Positions 9,312 to 17,387 of a DNA stretch of 64,000 nt are shown here, piece after piece (positions within the stretch are counted from its first letter, which is position 1; each line of letters starts with the position of its first letter). The stretch lies in assembly GCA_964494625.1 (NCBI GenBank), contig CAZBRT010000002.1, forward strand, positions 372,001 to 436,000, given 5' to 3'. The position numbers and the translations under genes were made by a program. The notes below the pieces were generated by a model, which saw only the letters and a list, made by a program, of their open reading frames with translations, did no database searches and had not been told where the DNA came from. Source of the DNA: UBA2784 sp964494625 (GTDB taxonomy: Bacteria > Pseudomonadota > Alphaproteobacteria > Micropepsales > Micropepsaceae).

Positions 9312-9836
9312 CTATTCGACTTCCGGTCCGCGATAAGTCTCGTGGCAGGTTTTGCAGGTGCCAATGATGCCTTCGACACTGGCGGTGATGGCATCGGCGT
9401 CGCCTGTGGCAATTGCGGCGGCCGAAGCTGCGGCGGCGTCTTCCAGTGCCTTGGCATCGGTCAGAAAGCCGTCCCACTTTTCCCAGATCACGGGAAGCGC
9501 GCGGCTCTTGGTGACACCTTCGGCACCGATGCCGGAGTTCTCCGGGAACATGGCCGGGATGGTGCCCGCAGCGACGCGCAGGGATTCGGCGGCTGCGGCG
9601 ACATCGGCAAGAGTGGCCGCTGTGCCATCCCAGCGCTTGATCGCGCCCATCATGCCGCCGATGCGTTTCATCTCGCCGACGCGCCAGTCAACCAGAGCCT
9701 GACCCGACAGCGTTGCCGGATCGACAATCGCGGGTGCATCCTCACCGCTCGACGGCGAAATGGTGAAGCCCAGCATGGCCAGCGCGACGCCGATGGCTGC
9801 GCCGATGATGAAATTGCGTCCGCGTTCGCGTGTCAT
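9312..9836 (-). CDS. Cytochrome c' (class II c-type cytochrome)
   Basis: 174 residues with an N-terminal signal or anchor helix and a single haem site CKTCH at residues 161-165, close to the C-terminus, as is diagnostic for class II cytochromes. The rest is predicted four-helix bundle (VGEMKRIGGMMGAIKRW; AAAAESLRVAAGTIPAMFPE). Family members bind NO or act as periplasmic redox proteins. It is the first gene of the minus-strand group and lies 12 bases from the diheme cytochrome. The pairing suggests a shared periplasmic redox or NO-related task, which is inference. Confidence 0.87.
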   Translation of the reverse strand: MTRERGRNFIIGAAIGVALAMLGFTISPSSGEDAPAIVDPATLSGQALVDWRVGEMKRIGGMMGAIKRWDGTAATLADVAAAAESLRVAAGTIPAMFPENSGIGAEGVTKSRALPVIWEKWDGFLTDAKALEDAAAASAAAIATGDADAITASVEGIIGTCKTCHETYRGPEVE

Positions 9837-9953
9837 GAAAGGCTTCCTGGAGTGACGGCTTGAGAAGGGGCTTGTGGGGACTTTCTTAGCATGGAAGCCC
9901 CGGCTTGCGTATATTCGCCTTGAGCGTGATTCACGGCAAGGTGATCTTCCGTC

Positions 9954-10523
9954 ATGGCTGTTACGTCTGTCTGCGTATTCTGCGGTTCATCTGCGGGCGA
10001 TGACCCGGCCTTTGCCGAGGATGCGGCGCTGATGGGCCGCCTGATCGGTGAGCGCAAGCTCGCGTTCATCTTCGGCGGCGGCACGATCGGCCTCATGGGA
10101 GTTTCCTCCCGCGCGGCGATGGCGGCGGGCTCCCATGTGACCGGGATCATCCCCGAATTCCTGCGCCATGTGGAGGCGCCGCGCCTTGAGGTTACGGAGA
10201 TGATCGTGGTCGAGACCATGCATCAGCGCAAACAGAAGATGTGCGACCTGTCCGACGCCTTTGTCGTTCTGCCCGGCGGTATCGGCACGCTGGATGAATT
10301 TGCCGAGATGACCAGCTGGGCGATCCTGGAGCGTCATGACAAGCCCGTGATCGTGCTCAATACGCTTGGCTATTTCGACAATCTTCTGGCCTTCATGGAG
10401 ACGATCCGCAAACGGCGCTTTGCCGGCCCCGCCCTCAAGACATCGTTCGCGGTTGCCCATACGCCCGGCGAGGTGATGGCGCGTCTTGTCAGTCAGGATT
10501 GGCGACGGCCCGCTTTGCCTTGA
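9954..10523 (+). CDS. TIGR00730/LOG family Rossmann-fold nucleoside phosphate hydrolase
   Basis: 189 residues. The family signatures are all present: GGGTIGLMG near residue 42, MHQRKQKM and PGGIGTLDE, the last corresponding to the PGGxGTxxE motif of LOG enzymes. These hydrolyse N6-modified or plain nucleoside 5'-monophosphates to base and ribose phosphate. In most bacteria the role is nucleotide salvage rather than hormone production. An AAGGTG ribosome-binding site lies 9 bases before the ATG. Its last 35 bases overlap the convergent permease gene. Confidence 0.88.
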   Translation: MAVTSVCVFCGSSAGDDPAFAEDAALMGRLIGERKLAFIFGGGTIGLMGVSSRAAMAAGSHVTGIIPEFLRHVEAPRLEVTEMIVVETMHQRKQKMCDLSDAFVVLPGGIGTLDEFAEMTSWAILERHDKPVIVLNTLGYFDNLLAFMETIRKRRFAGPALKTSFAVAHTPGEVMARLVSQDWRRPALP

Positions 10524-11433
10524 TACGCCCCGCCCTGAATTGCCGCTCATTGGCAAAGGCTTCCCACGACACCAGCGCCAGCGCGATCCAGATGAGGGTA
10601 AAGGTTACGGCGCGCGCAAGGCCGAAGGGTTCGTGCCAGACGAAAACCGCCAGCAGGAAAGAGATCGTGGGGGCGGCGTATTGTACAAAGCCCATGGTCG
10701 AGAGGCGCACCCGGCGCGCAGCAGCGGCAAAGAGCAGCAGCGGCACCGCCGTTACCGGCCCTGCCCCCAGGAGCAAGAGGTCAATTTCAGTGCCCTGCGC
10801 ACCAAACTGAAGCGCTCCCGTGTTCGCCAGATGCACGAGCCAGGCAATTGCGAGCGGCGCCAGTATCAAGGTCTCGATGAAAAAGCCGTCCAGCGATTCA
10901 ACCGGCGCCACTTTCCGCAGATAGCCATAGATGCCGAAACTGAAGGCAAGGCACAGCGATATCCACGGCAATTCGCCCAGCATGATGATCTGGAAGGCGA
11001 CCGCAGCGGCCGCCAGCGCAAAAGCGATCTTGCGAAGGCGCGACAGGCGCTCGCCCAGCAGCAATGCGCCCAGAAGGATGCTCACCAGCGGATTGATGTA
11101 ATAGCCAAGGCTTGTCTCCAGCACGCGGCCCTCAACCACCGACCAGATGAAGAGATACCAGTTGCCGCCGATCAGAAGTGCCGTCAGCGTCATCAAGGCG
11201 ACGATGCGCGGACGGCGCAGGAGATTGACGATGTGGCGCATCCTGCCGGTTGCCGCGACCAGCAGCATGGCGACGACAAGGCCCCAGGCAATGCGGTGCG
11301 CCAGCACTTCGACCGACGGCACGCTGCCCAGCCACTTCCAATAGATGGTGACCAGCCCCCACATGACATAGGCGCCAGCCGCATAGAAAACGCCGCGTGG
11401 ATCGTCGAGACGCGCAAGCCCAAGTTGTGTCAT
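10489..11433 (-). CDS. rarD: EamA/RarD-family permease
   Basis: 314-residue integral membrane protein with about ten hydrophobic helices arranged as two five-helix repeats, the normal form for the drug/metabolite transporter superfamily. The N-terminus (GVFYAAGAYVMWGLVTIYWK) and later segments (GYYINPLVSILLGALLLGERL; SLDGFFIETLILAPLAIAWL) match RarD proteins. Transport substrate is unknown for this family. It starts 10 bases after the PLP lyase-like gene ends, on the same strand, so the two may be cotranscribed. Its 3' end overlaps the LOG gene on the other strand. Confidence 0.83.
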   Translation of the reverse strand: MTQLGLARLDDPRGVFYAAGAYVMWGLVTIYWKWLGSVPSVEVLAHRIAWGLVVAMLLVAATGRMRHIVNLLRRPRIVALMTLTALLIGGNWYLFIWSVVEGRVLETSLGYYINPLVSILLGALLLGERLSRLRKIAFALAAAAVAFQIIMLGELPWISLCLAFSFGIYGYLRKVAPVESLDGFFIETLILAPLAIAWLVHLANTGALQFGAQGTEIDLLLLGAGPVTAVPLLLFAAAARRVRLSTMGFVQYAAPTISFLLAVFVWHEPFGLARAVTFTLIWIALALVSWEAFANERQFRAGRIKAKRAVANPD

Positions 11434-11443
11434 TCGCGTGGGG

Positions 11444-12886
11444 TCATCCGCGCCGGGGCATGTACATGTTATTGAAGAACTCGGTCAGCGCCATCTCGCA
11501 AAGCTTGGGTGGCAGGGCATCAAGCGCAAGGTTGAGATCTGCCATGCGCTCGGGCAATTTGCCGCCAATGCCTGCCATGGTGGCAAGGCGAAGCAGCGTT
11601 GCCGGTGTCATGTCATCGGGGCCGAGCTTTGCCACTTCCGCCTTCAGACCCTCGATCACATTCGACTTCGGGATAAGGCGCGCGCGTTCCGCAGCACCTG
11701 CGAGATCGCGCAGGAACTCGTCCACCTGCTCCAGATTCGACTGACCGATGGAGAGATGCACATTGTCGCGCGAACCCATGTAGCCAAGCTGGGCCTGCAA
11801 AAGCCAACCCTGTTTCTTCATCTCGTCAATGATGTGGAAGACGGGGAATTCGTCGGACGTAAATGCCACCAGATTGGTATCCGGCTCGGCCAGCAATTTG
11901 AGGCCCGGTATTGCCTTGATGCCGGTTATGATCTTCTTCGTTGCCTCGTGGATGCGGCGGGCAAAGCGCATATAGCCGTCATCGCCGAGATAGTTGATCA
12001 CCGCCCAGGCGGCGGCGAGAGGCCCGCCGGACTTGGTCGAAAGGATTGTCGGGTTGATGAGCGTATAGCCGGTATATTCCGCGCAGGTGAAAATCTGGAA
12101 GCGGCGGACGTCCCTTGAGCGGTGCAGGATGACTGAGGCGCCCTTGGGGCAGTAAGCGTATTTGTGGAAGTCCATCGACATCGACGTGACGCCGGGCACC
12201 CGGAAATCGAACGGCGCGAGCTTCTCGCCCAGCCTCTCGAAGTACGGAAGCAGGAAGCCGCCGATGCAGCCATCGACATGAAAAAGCGTGCCGCGCCGTT
12301 CGGCAATCTCGCCGATCTCGGGAATGGGATCGAGCACACCATGGGCATAGGAAACTGCTGACGCCACGATCTGGATGGTGTTGGGCGTGATCGCTGCCTC
12401 GATCAGCTTCGGGTCGGCCTTGAAGGTTTTGGGATCGACAGGCACCAGCACTTTCTTCAGGCCCATGTAATGGGCGGCCTTGTGGAATGCCGCGTGGGCT
12501 GTGACCGGCAGGATGATTTCCGGTTCGGTGACTTCCGGCTTTACCGCCCGGGCAAAGTCGCGCGCCGTCTTGACCGCCAGCATGCAGCTTTCGGTGCCGC
12601 CGGAGGTGAAATTGCCGGCGGCGCCTTCGGGTGCGTTCAGGTGGTTGGCGGCATAGCCGACCAGCTCATTCTCAAGCCGCAACAGGCTCGGGAACGCGGT
12701 CGGGTCGAGCGCATTCTCGGTCAGGAAGGCCATATAAGCGCGCTTGGCGACCGCTTCGACATCGGCGCCCGGATCATAGACATAGGCAAAAGTCTTGCCG
12801 GTTCGCCACGGTGCATCATGGGCGGAGAGCGCCGTCAGCTGCGCGAAGATGGCGGCTTCATCCTTCGGCTTCACGTTCATCGGCAT
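11444..12886 (-). CDS. Group II PLP-dependent lyase/decarboxylase, sphingosine-1-phosphate-lyase-like
   Basis: 480 residues. The PLP-binding Lys is in MDFHKYAYCPKGASVILH. The following region (YTGYTLINPTILSTKSGG, then AWAVINYLGDDGY) lines up with sphingosine-1-phosphate lyases, which read HKYGYAPKGSS, then SPTIAGSRPGG. The N-terminal FTSGGTESCMLAVKTARD is the shared cofactor-binding segment. Such enzymes cleave phosphorylated sphingoid bases to a fatty aldehyde and phosphoethanolamine, but the same fold includes amino acid decarboxylases and the substrate here is not proven. Unlike the eukaryotic enzyme there is no N-terminal membrane helix. ATG at 12886 has a GGAG ribosome-binding site at 6 bases. 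Confidence 0.75.
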   Translation of the reverse strand: MPMNVKPKDEAAIFAQLTALSAHDAPWRTGKTFAYVYDPGADVEAVAKRAYMAFLTENALDPTAFPSLLRLENELVGYAANHLNAPEGAAGNFTSGGTESCMLAVKTARDFARAVKPEVTEPEIILPVTAHAAFHKAAHYMGLKKVLVPVDPKTFKADPKLIEAAITPNTIQIVASAVSYAHGVLDPIPEIGEIAERRGTLFHVDGCIGGFLLPYFERLGEKLAPFDFRVPGVTSMSMDFHKYAYCPKGASVILHRSRDVRRFQIFTCAEYTGYTLINPTILSTKSGGPLAAAWAVINYLGDDGYMRFARRIHEATKKIITGIKAIPGLKLLAEPDTNLVAFTSDEFPVFHIIDEMKKQGWLLQAQLGYMGSRDNVHLSIGQSNLEQVDEFLRDLAGAAERARLIPKSNVIEGLKAEVAKLGPDDMTPATLLRLATMAGIGGKLPERMADLNLALDALPPKLCEMALTEFFNNMYMPRRG

Positions 12887-12898
12887 GTCCGTCTCCGT

Positions 12899-14509
12899 TC
12901 ATCGCGGGCGCGGCGCGGGTGCGCCGTCACGCAGGAGTTTCCAGGTAATTGAATCCATCAACGCTTCGAAGGAGGCGTCCACAATGTTGGGCGACACACC
13001 CACAGTCGACCAGCGGCGACCTTCGCGGTCGGCGCTTTCGATCAGCACGCGGGTCACCGCCTCCGAGCCCGACGTAAGGATGCGGACCTTGTAATCGACA
13101 AGACGCAGATCATCGAGAAAGGCCGAATAGCGCCCGAGGTCCTTGCGCAGCGCATTGTCGAGTGCGTTGACAGGACCGTTGCCCTCGCCCGCCGAATGGA
13201 TCGCCTCGCCCTCGACATCCACCTTCACGACCGCTTCCGATACCGTGACAAGCTCGCCCACTGCGTTGAAACGGCGCTCGACCATCACGCGGAAGCTCAA
13301 GGGCCGGAAATATTCCGGCACCTGGCCAAGTGCGCGCCGCGCCATCAACTCGAACGAGGCCTCGGCACCATCAAAGGCGTATCCCAGAAACTCGCGTGAC
13401 TTCACCTCGTCGAGAAGGCGGCGCACGCGCGGGTCATCCGCACCGGCGTCGATGCCAAGCTGTTCCAGGCGGAAAAGCACGTTGGAGCGGCCCGCCTGGT
13501 CGGAGACGAGGATCCGCCGGCTGTTGCCGACGGTCTCCGGCGGCACATGCTCATAGGTGCGCGGGTCCTTCTGCACGGCAGAAGCATGCAGACCACCTTT
13601 GTGCGCAAAGGCATTGTCGCCGACATAGGGCGCATGGCGCCATGGCGCGCGATTGAGGATTTCATCGAGCGTATGGCTCACCTCGCGCAGGCGCCGAAGG
13701 CCCTCGCCCGTGACGGCGGTTTCAAGCGTGCTGCGGAAGGGTTCCTTCAGCGCGAGTGTGGCAATCAGCGAAACGAGATTGGCATTGCCACAGCGTTCGC
13801 CCAGCCCGTTCAGCGTCCCCTGAATCTGGGTAACGCCCGCCTCGACAGCGGCGAGCGTGTTCGCCACCGCGTTGTCGGTGTCGTTGTGGGTGTGGATGCC
13901 CAGATGATTGCCCGGAATGTGGCGGGCCACTTCGCGCACAATGCGATAAACCTCGCTCGGCAGGGTTCCGCCATTCGTGTCGCAGAGCACGACAAAGCGC
14001 GCACCGCCCTCCAGCGCAGCCTTGAGGCAGGAAAGGGCATAGGCGCTGTTCGCCTTGTAACCATCAAAAAAATGTTCGGCATCAAACATCGCCTCGCGCC
14101 CGCGCGCGACCACCGCCTTCATTGATTCCGAGATGGCGGCAAGATTTTCGTCGCGCGGGATCCCGAGCACGGTATCGACCTGGAAGTCCCAGCTCTTTCC
14201 CACAAGGCATGCTGCATCGGCGCGGGCATCCAGCACGGCAGCAAGGCCGGGATCATTTTCCGTGCTGCGGCCCGAGCGGCGCGTCATGCCGAAGGCCGTC
14301 AATCTCCCGTGATTCAATGCTGGCGGCGCATTGAAAAACTCTGTGTCCGTCGGATTGGCGCCCGGCCAGCCGCCTTCGACATAATCAATGCCAAGGCCAT
14401 CGAGCATGAGGGCGATCTGGCGCTTGTCTTCGACGGAGAAATCAACGCCCTGCGTCTGCGCGCCGTCGCGCAGCGTTGTGTCGAAGAGATAAAGGCGCGT
14501 CTTTGCCAT
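12899..14509 (-). CDS. cimA: Citramalate synthase
   Basis: Makes (R)-citramalate from pyruvate and acetyl-CoA, the first step of a threonine-independent route to isoleucine. The N-terminal TIM barrel starts with DTTLRDGAQ (residues 10-18) and carries the metal-binding HTHNDTDNAVAN segment. The C-terminal region (about residues 400-536, with AVVKVDVEGEAIHSAGEGNG and a region rich in Asp and Arg) is the LeuA-type regulatory domain where isoleucine feedback would act. At 536 residues it fits the TIGR00977 class rather than 2-isopropylmalate synthase. Its ATG overlaps the cysS stop by one base (TGATG), implying translational coupling. Confidence 0.92.
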   Translation of the reverse strand: MAKTRLYLFDTTLRDGAQTQGVDFSVEDKRQIALMLDGLGIDYVEGGWPGANPTDTEFFNAPPALNHGRLTAFGMTRRSGRSTENDPGLAAVLDARADAACLVGKSWDFQVDTVLGIPRDENLAAISESMKAVVARGREAMFDAEHFFDGYKANSAYALSCLKAALEGGARFVVLCDTNGGTLPSEVYRIVREVARHIPGNHLGIHTHNDTDNAVANTLAAVEAGVTQIQGTLNGLGERCGNANLVSLIATLALKEPFRSTLETAVTGEGLRRLREVSHTLDEILNRAPWRHAPYVGDNAFAHKGGLHASAVQKDPRTYEHVPPETVGNSRRILVSDQAGRSNVLFRLEQLGIDAGADDPRVRRLLDEVKSREFLGYAFDGAEASFELMARRALGQVPEYFRPLSFRVMVERRFNAVGELVTVSEAVVKVDVEGEAIHSAGEGNGPVNALDNALRKDLGRYSAFLDDLRLVDYKVRILTSGSEAVTRVLIESADREGRRWSTVGVSPNIVDASFEALMDSITWKLLRDGAPAPRPR

Positions 14510-15861
14510 CAGGCCGGCTTCCAGACTGTTCCCGAAGGCCCATCTTCCAGCACGATGCCTGCCTCAAGCAACTCTTTGCGCAGGCGGTCGGCCTCGGCAA
14601 AGTTGCGCGCCTTGCGGGCGGCATTGCGGGCAGCGATACGGGCTTCGATCTCGGCTTCACCCAGCGTCAGCGCGGCGGGGCGCCAGGCGGCCCATTCGGC
14701 CTGCGATTTCTCAAGGATGCCGATGAGATTGCCGGCTGCCTTCAGGGAAGACGCAGCGGCGGCAGAGCCTTTCAGGGCTTCGGCGGCCAGCTCGTGCATG
14801 ACGGCGAAGGCTTCCGGCGTGTTCAAGTCGTCGTCGAGTGCGGCCACGAACGACGTCGGCAGGTCGTGGGAAGGCTGCGCGTCGCCCGCCGCGCGGTACC
14901 AGCGGTCGAGGATCGTGCGCGCGGTTCGGCTGCCCTCGTCTGTCCAGTCGAGCGGATGGCGGTAATGCGTCATCAGCATCTGGAGGCGGATCACCTCGCC
15001 CGGCCATTCGGCCAGAAGGTCGCGCACGGAAACGACATTGCCGACGGACTTGGCCATTTTCTCGCCGCCCATCTGGAGCATGCCGTTATGCATCCAGTAA
15101 TTCGACAAAGGCGCGCCGCCATGGGCGCAGACCGACTGGGCGATTTCGTTTTCATGATGCGGAAAAAGCAGATCGCGTCCGCCGCCATGAATGTCGAATG
15201 TCTCGCCCAGGAGATTTTCGGCCATGGCCGAGCATTCGATGTGCCAGCCGGGGCGGCCACGCCCCCAGGGACTGTCCCAGCCCGGCGTTTCGGCATCCGA
15301 CGGCTTCCACAACACGAAATCCATCGGCGAGCGCTTGTAGGGCGCAACGTCCACACGCGCGCCGGCCAGCATCTCGTCAACCGAGCGGCCCGAGAATGAT
15401 CCGTAAGACGGCATCGACGGCACGCTGAAGAGCACATGCCCCTCCGCCTCATAGGCATGACCATTGGCGATGAGCGTTGCGATCATTCCGATGATCCCGG
15501 GGATCGTCTCGGTGACGCGCGGCTCAAAGGTGGGTTCAAGGTTGCCCAGCGCGGCCATGTCCTCGCGGTAGATGCGCAACGTCTCCTCGGTCAGTTCGCG
15601 GATGGTGATGCCGCGTTCCTTTGCCCGCGCGTTGATCTTGTCCTCCACATCCGTGACGTTGCGCGCATAGAATACATGCGGCTTGCCGTAATGGTGGCGG
15701 AGCAGCCGGAAGAGCACGTCGAAGACGATGACCGGACGCGCATTGCCGATATGGGCAAGCGCATAGACCGTGGGGCCGCAGACATACATGCGCACGCGTT
15801 TGGCATCGATCGGCGCAAAGACTTGCTTGCGGCGGGTCTCGGTATTGTGGATCTCGATCAT
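14509..15861 (-). CDS. cysS: Cysteine-tRNA ligase
   Basis: Charges tRNA-Cys in the cytoplasm. The class I HIGH motif appears as HIGNARP, preceded by the zinc-ligand Cys28 in YVCGPTVYALA. The second signature is EKMAKSVGN, the usual KMSKS variant. GWHIECSAMAENLLG and GGGRDLLFPHHENE carry further zinc and adenylate residues. Its 450 residues are close to the usual length of about 460. It is the first gene of a two-gene unit with cimA. The 178-base gap upstream probably holds its promoter. Confidence 0.96.
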   Translation of the reverse strand: MIEIHNTETRRKQVFAPIDAKRVRMYVCGPTVYALAHIGNARPVIVFDVLFRLLRHHYGKPHVFYARNVTDVEDKINARAKERGITIRELTEETLRIYREDMAALGNLEPTFEPRVTETIPGIIGMIATLIANGHAYEAEGHVLFSVPSMPSYGSFSGRSVDEMLAGARVDVAPYKRSPMDFVLWKPSDAETPGWDSPWGRGRPGWHIECSAMAENLLGETFDIHGGGRDLLFPHHENEIAQSVCAHGGAPLSNYWMHNGMLQMGGEKMAKSVGNVVSVRDLLAEWPGEVIRLQMLMTHYRHPLDWTDEGSRTARTILDRWYRAAGDAQPSHDLPTSFVAALDDDLNTPEAFAVMHELAAEALKGSAAAASSLKAAGNLIGILEKSQAEWAAWRPAALTLGEAEIEARIAARNAARKARNFAEADRLRKELLEAGIVLEDGPSGTVWKPA

Positions 15862-16039
15862 GGCGGGCCTTCAATGTCTCTCAGCACGTGCTCCTCACGC
15901 GCGGCAATGCATGCTTGGCTTCACAAGAAGCGGCCCTGAAACTTTTTGGAGGAGGCAAAAAGATCGCGCGGCCGCTGTTCATCAACAGCAGCAAATCAAG
16001 CCTTGAATGGTCAGGGTCATGGGCGCGGTCATGGGGGCA

Positions 16040-17386
16040 CTATGCCCGCTCCCCCTTGAGGCGCGCAAGAGCCCGCGCGCGTCCCATCAGGGGCAGAAGG
16101 CGCTTCATCTCGGGCCCGTCCTCCTGCCCTGTCAGGGCAAGGCGCAGCGGGTGAAAGAGGGCGCGGCCCTTGCGGCCGGTGCGCCCGGCAATCGCCCTGG
16201 TCCAGAGCGGCCAGCTTTCCTCCGACAATTCGTCGGGCAGGAGCTCTGCGGCCCCACGCGTGAAATCGGCGTCCTCCAGGACCGGCGCGACCGGCTCGGC
16301 GACGATGTGCCACCATTTGCGCGTCTCGGGCAGTACTGTGATGTTGCCGCGCACGGCCAGCCAGAACGCCTCGCCTCCGCCGACGCCAAGGGCCGCCAGC
16401 CGCTCGGCGACGCTGGCATAGGGCAGACTGTGCAGGATGCGGCCATTGAGCAGCCAGAGTTCGCGCTCGTCAAAGCGGATCGGCGCGCGCGAGATTTTTC
16501 CGAAACCAAAACTTGTGGCGGCGTCGGCAAGCGTCTGGTGGACCTCCATCGCGTCCGATGTGCCGGCATGGGCCATCAGGCTGATGAGGGCCATCGGCTC
16601 CAGCCCGTCATCACGCAATTTGGCAACGCCCAGCGAGCCGATGCGCTTGGAAAGGCCGCTGCCGTCGGCTGCCACGACCAGCGGATAATGGGCGAAGGCG
16701 GGAACGGGACCGCCCAACGCCTCGAAAATCTCGATCTGGCTGGCCGTGTTCATCACATGGTCTTCGCCGCGGATCACGTGGCTGATGCGGAAGGCGATGT
16801 CATCAACGACGGACGGCAGTGTGTAGAGGAAGCGCCCGTCCTCGCGGATCAGCACGGGGTCAGACACTGTTGACGTATCGATCTCGACCCGGCCACGCAC
16901 CTCATCGTGCCAGACCACAGGCTTGCAGTTGAGGCGAAAGCGCCAATGCGGCTTGCGGCCTTCGGCTTCCAGCCGCGCGCGATCAGCATCGGTGAGATTG
17001 AGTGCTGCGCGGTCATAGATGGGCGGCAGATGGCGCGCCTGCGCCTGACGGCGGCGGCGCTCCAGTTCGTCCTCTGTTTCGTAGCAGGGATAAAGGCGGC
17101 CTGCGGCCCGCAACTTCTCTGCGGCTGCCTCGTAATGCGCCGTGCGGTCAGACTGGCGCGCCTCCAGATCAGGCAGAAGGCCAAGCCACGCCAGATCATG
17201 GCGGATGGCGATGGCATATTCCTCTTTCGAGCGCTCCGTGTCCGTGTCGTCGATGCGCAACAGCACTTTACCGCCCTGCTTGCGGGCAAAGAGCCAATTG
17301 ATGATGGCGCCGCGCATGTTGCCGACATGAAGCGTGCCCGTGGGGCTTGGCGCAAAGCGGACAATGATTGGCGCGGACACATTCAT
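16040..17386 (-). CDS. gltX: Glutamate-tRNA ligase
   Basis: 448 residues with the class I motif FAPSPTGTLHVGN at the N-terminus and a KMSKS-region variant GLSKRIGS. Alphaproteobacteria often carry two gltX genes, one of which serves tRNA-Gln for transamidation; which type this is cannot be decided here. Two in-frame starts are close together. The ATG at 17386 is preferred because GAAGGA lies 8 bases upstream, whereas the ATG at 17395 has no spacing from that site. It starts one base after the nadE stop, placing it at the end of the Gfo/Idh-DegT-nadE-gltX chain. Confidence 0.93.
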   Translation of the reverse strand: MNVSAPIIVRFAPSPTGTLHVGNMRGAIINWLFARKQGGKVLLRIDDTDTERSKEEYAIAIRHDLAWLGLLPDLEARQSDRTAHYEAAAEKLRAAGRLYPCYETEDELERRRRQAQARHLPPIYDRAALNLTDADRARLEAEGRKPHWRFRLNCKPVVWHDEVRGRVEIDTSTVSDPVLIREDGRFLYTLPSVVDDIAFRISHVIRGEDHVMNTASQIEIFEALGGPVPAFAHYPLVVAADGSGLSKRIGSLGVAKLRDDGLEPMALISLMAHAGTSDAMEVHQTLADAATSFGFGKISRAPIRFDERELWLLNGRILHSLPYASVAERLAALGVGGGEAFWLAVRGNITVLPETRKWWHIVAEPVAPVLEDADFTRGAAELLPDELSEESWPLWTRAIAGRTGRKGRALFHPLRLALTGQEDGPEMKRLLPLMGRARALARLKGERA

Positions 17387-17387
17387 C

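Noticed and set aside
15862..16039. Possible small gene between gltX and cysS
   Set aside because: Short frames here have no ribosome-binding site or protein signature; the gap is best explained as the cysS promoter region.
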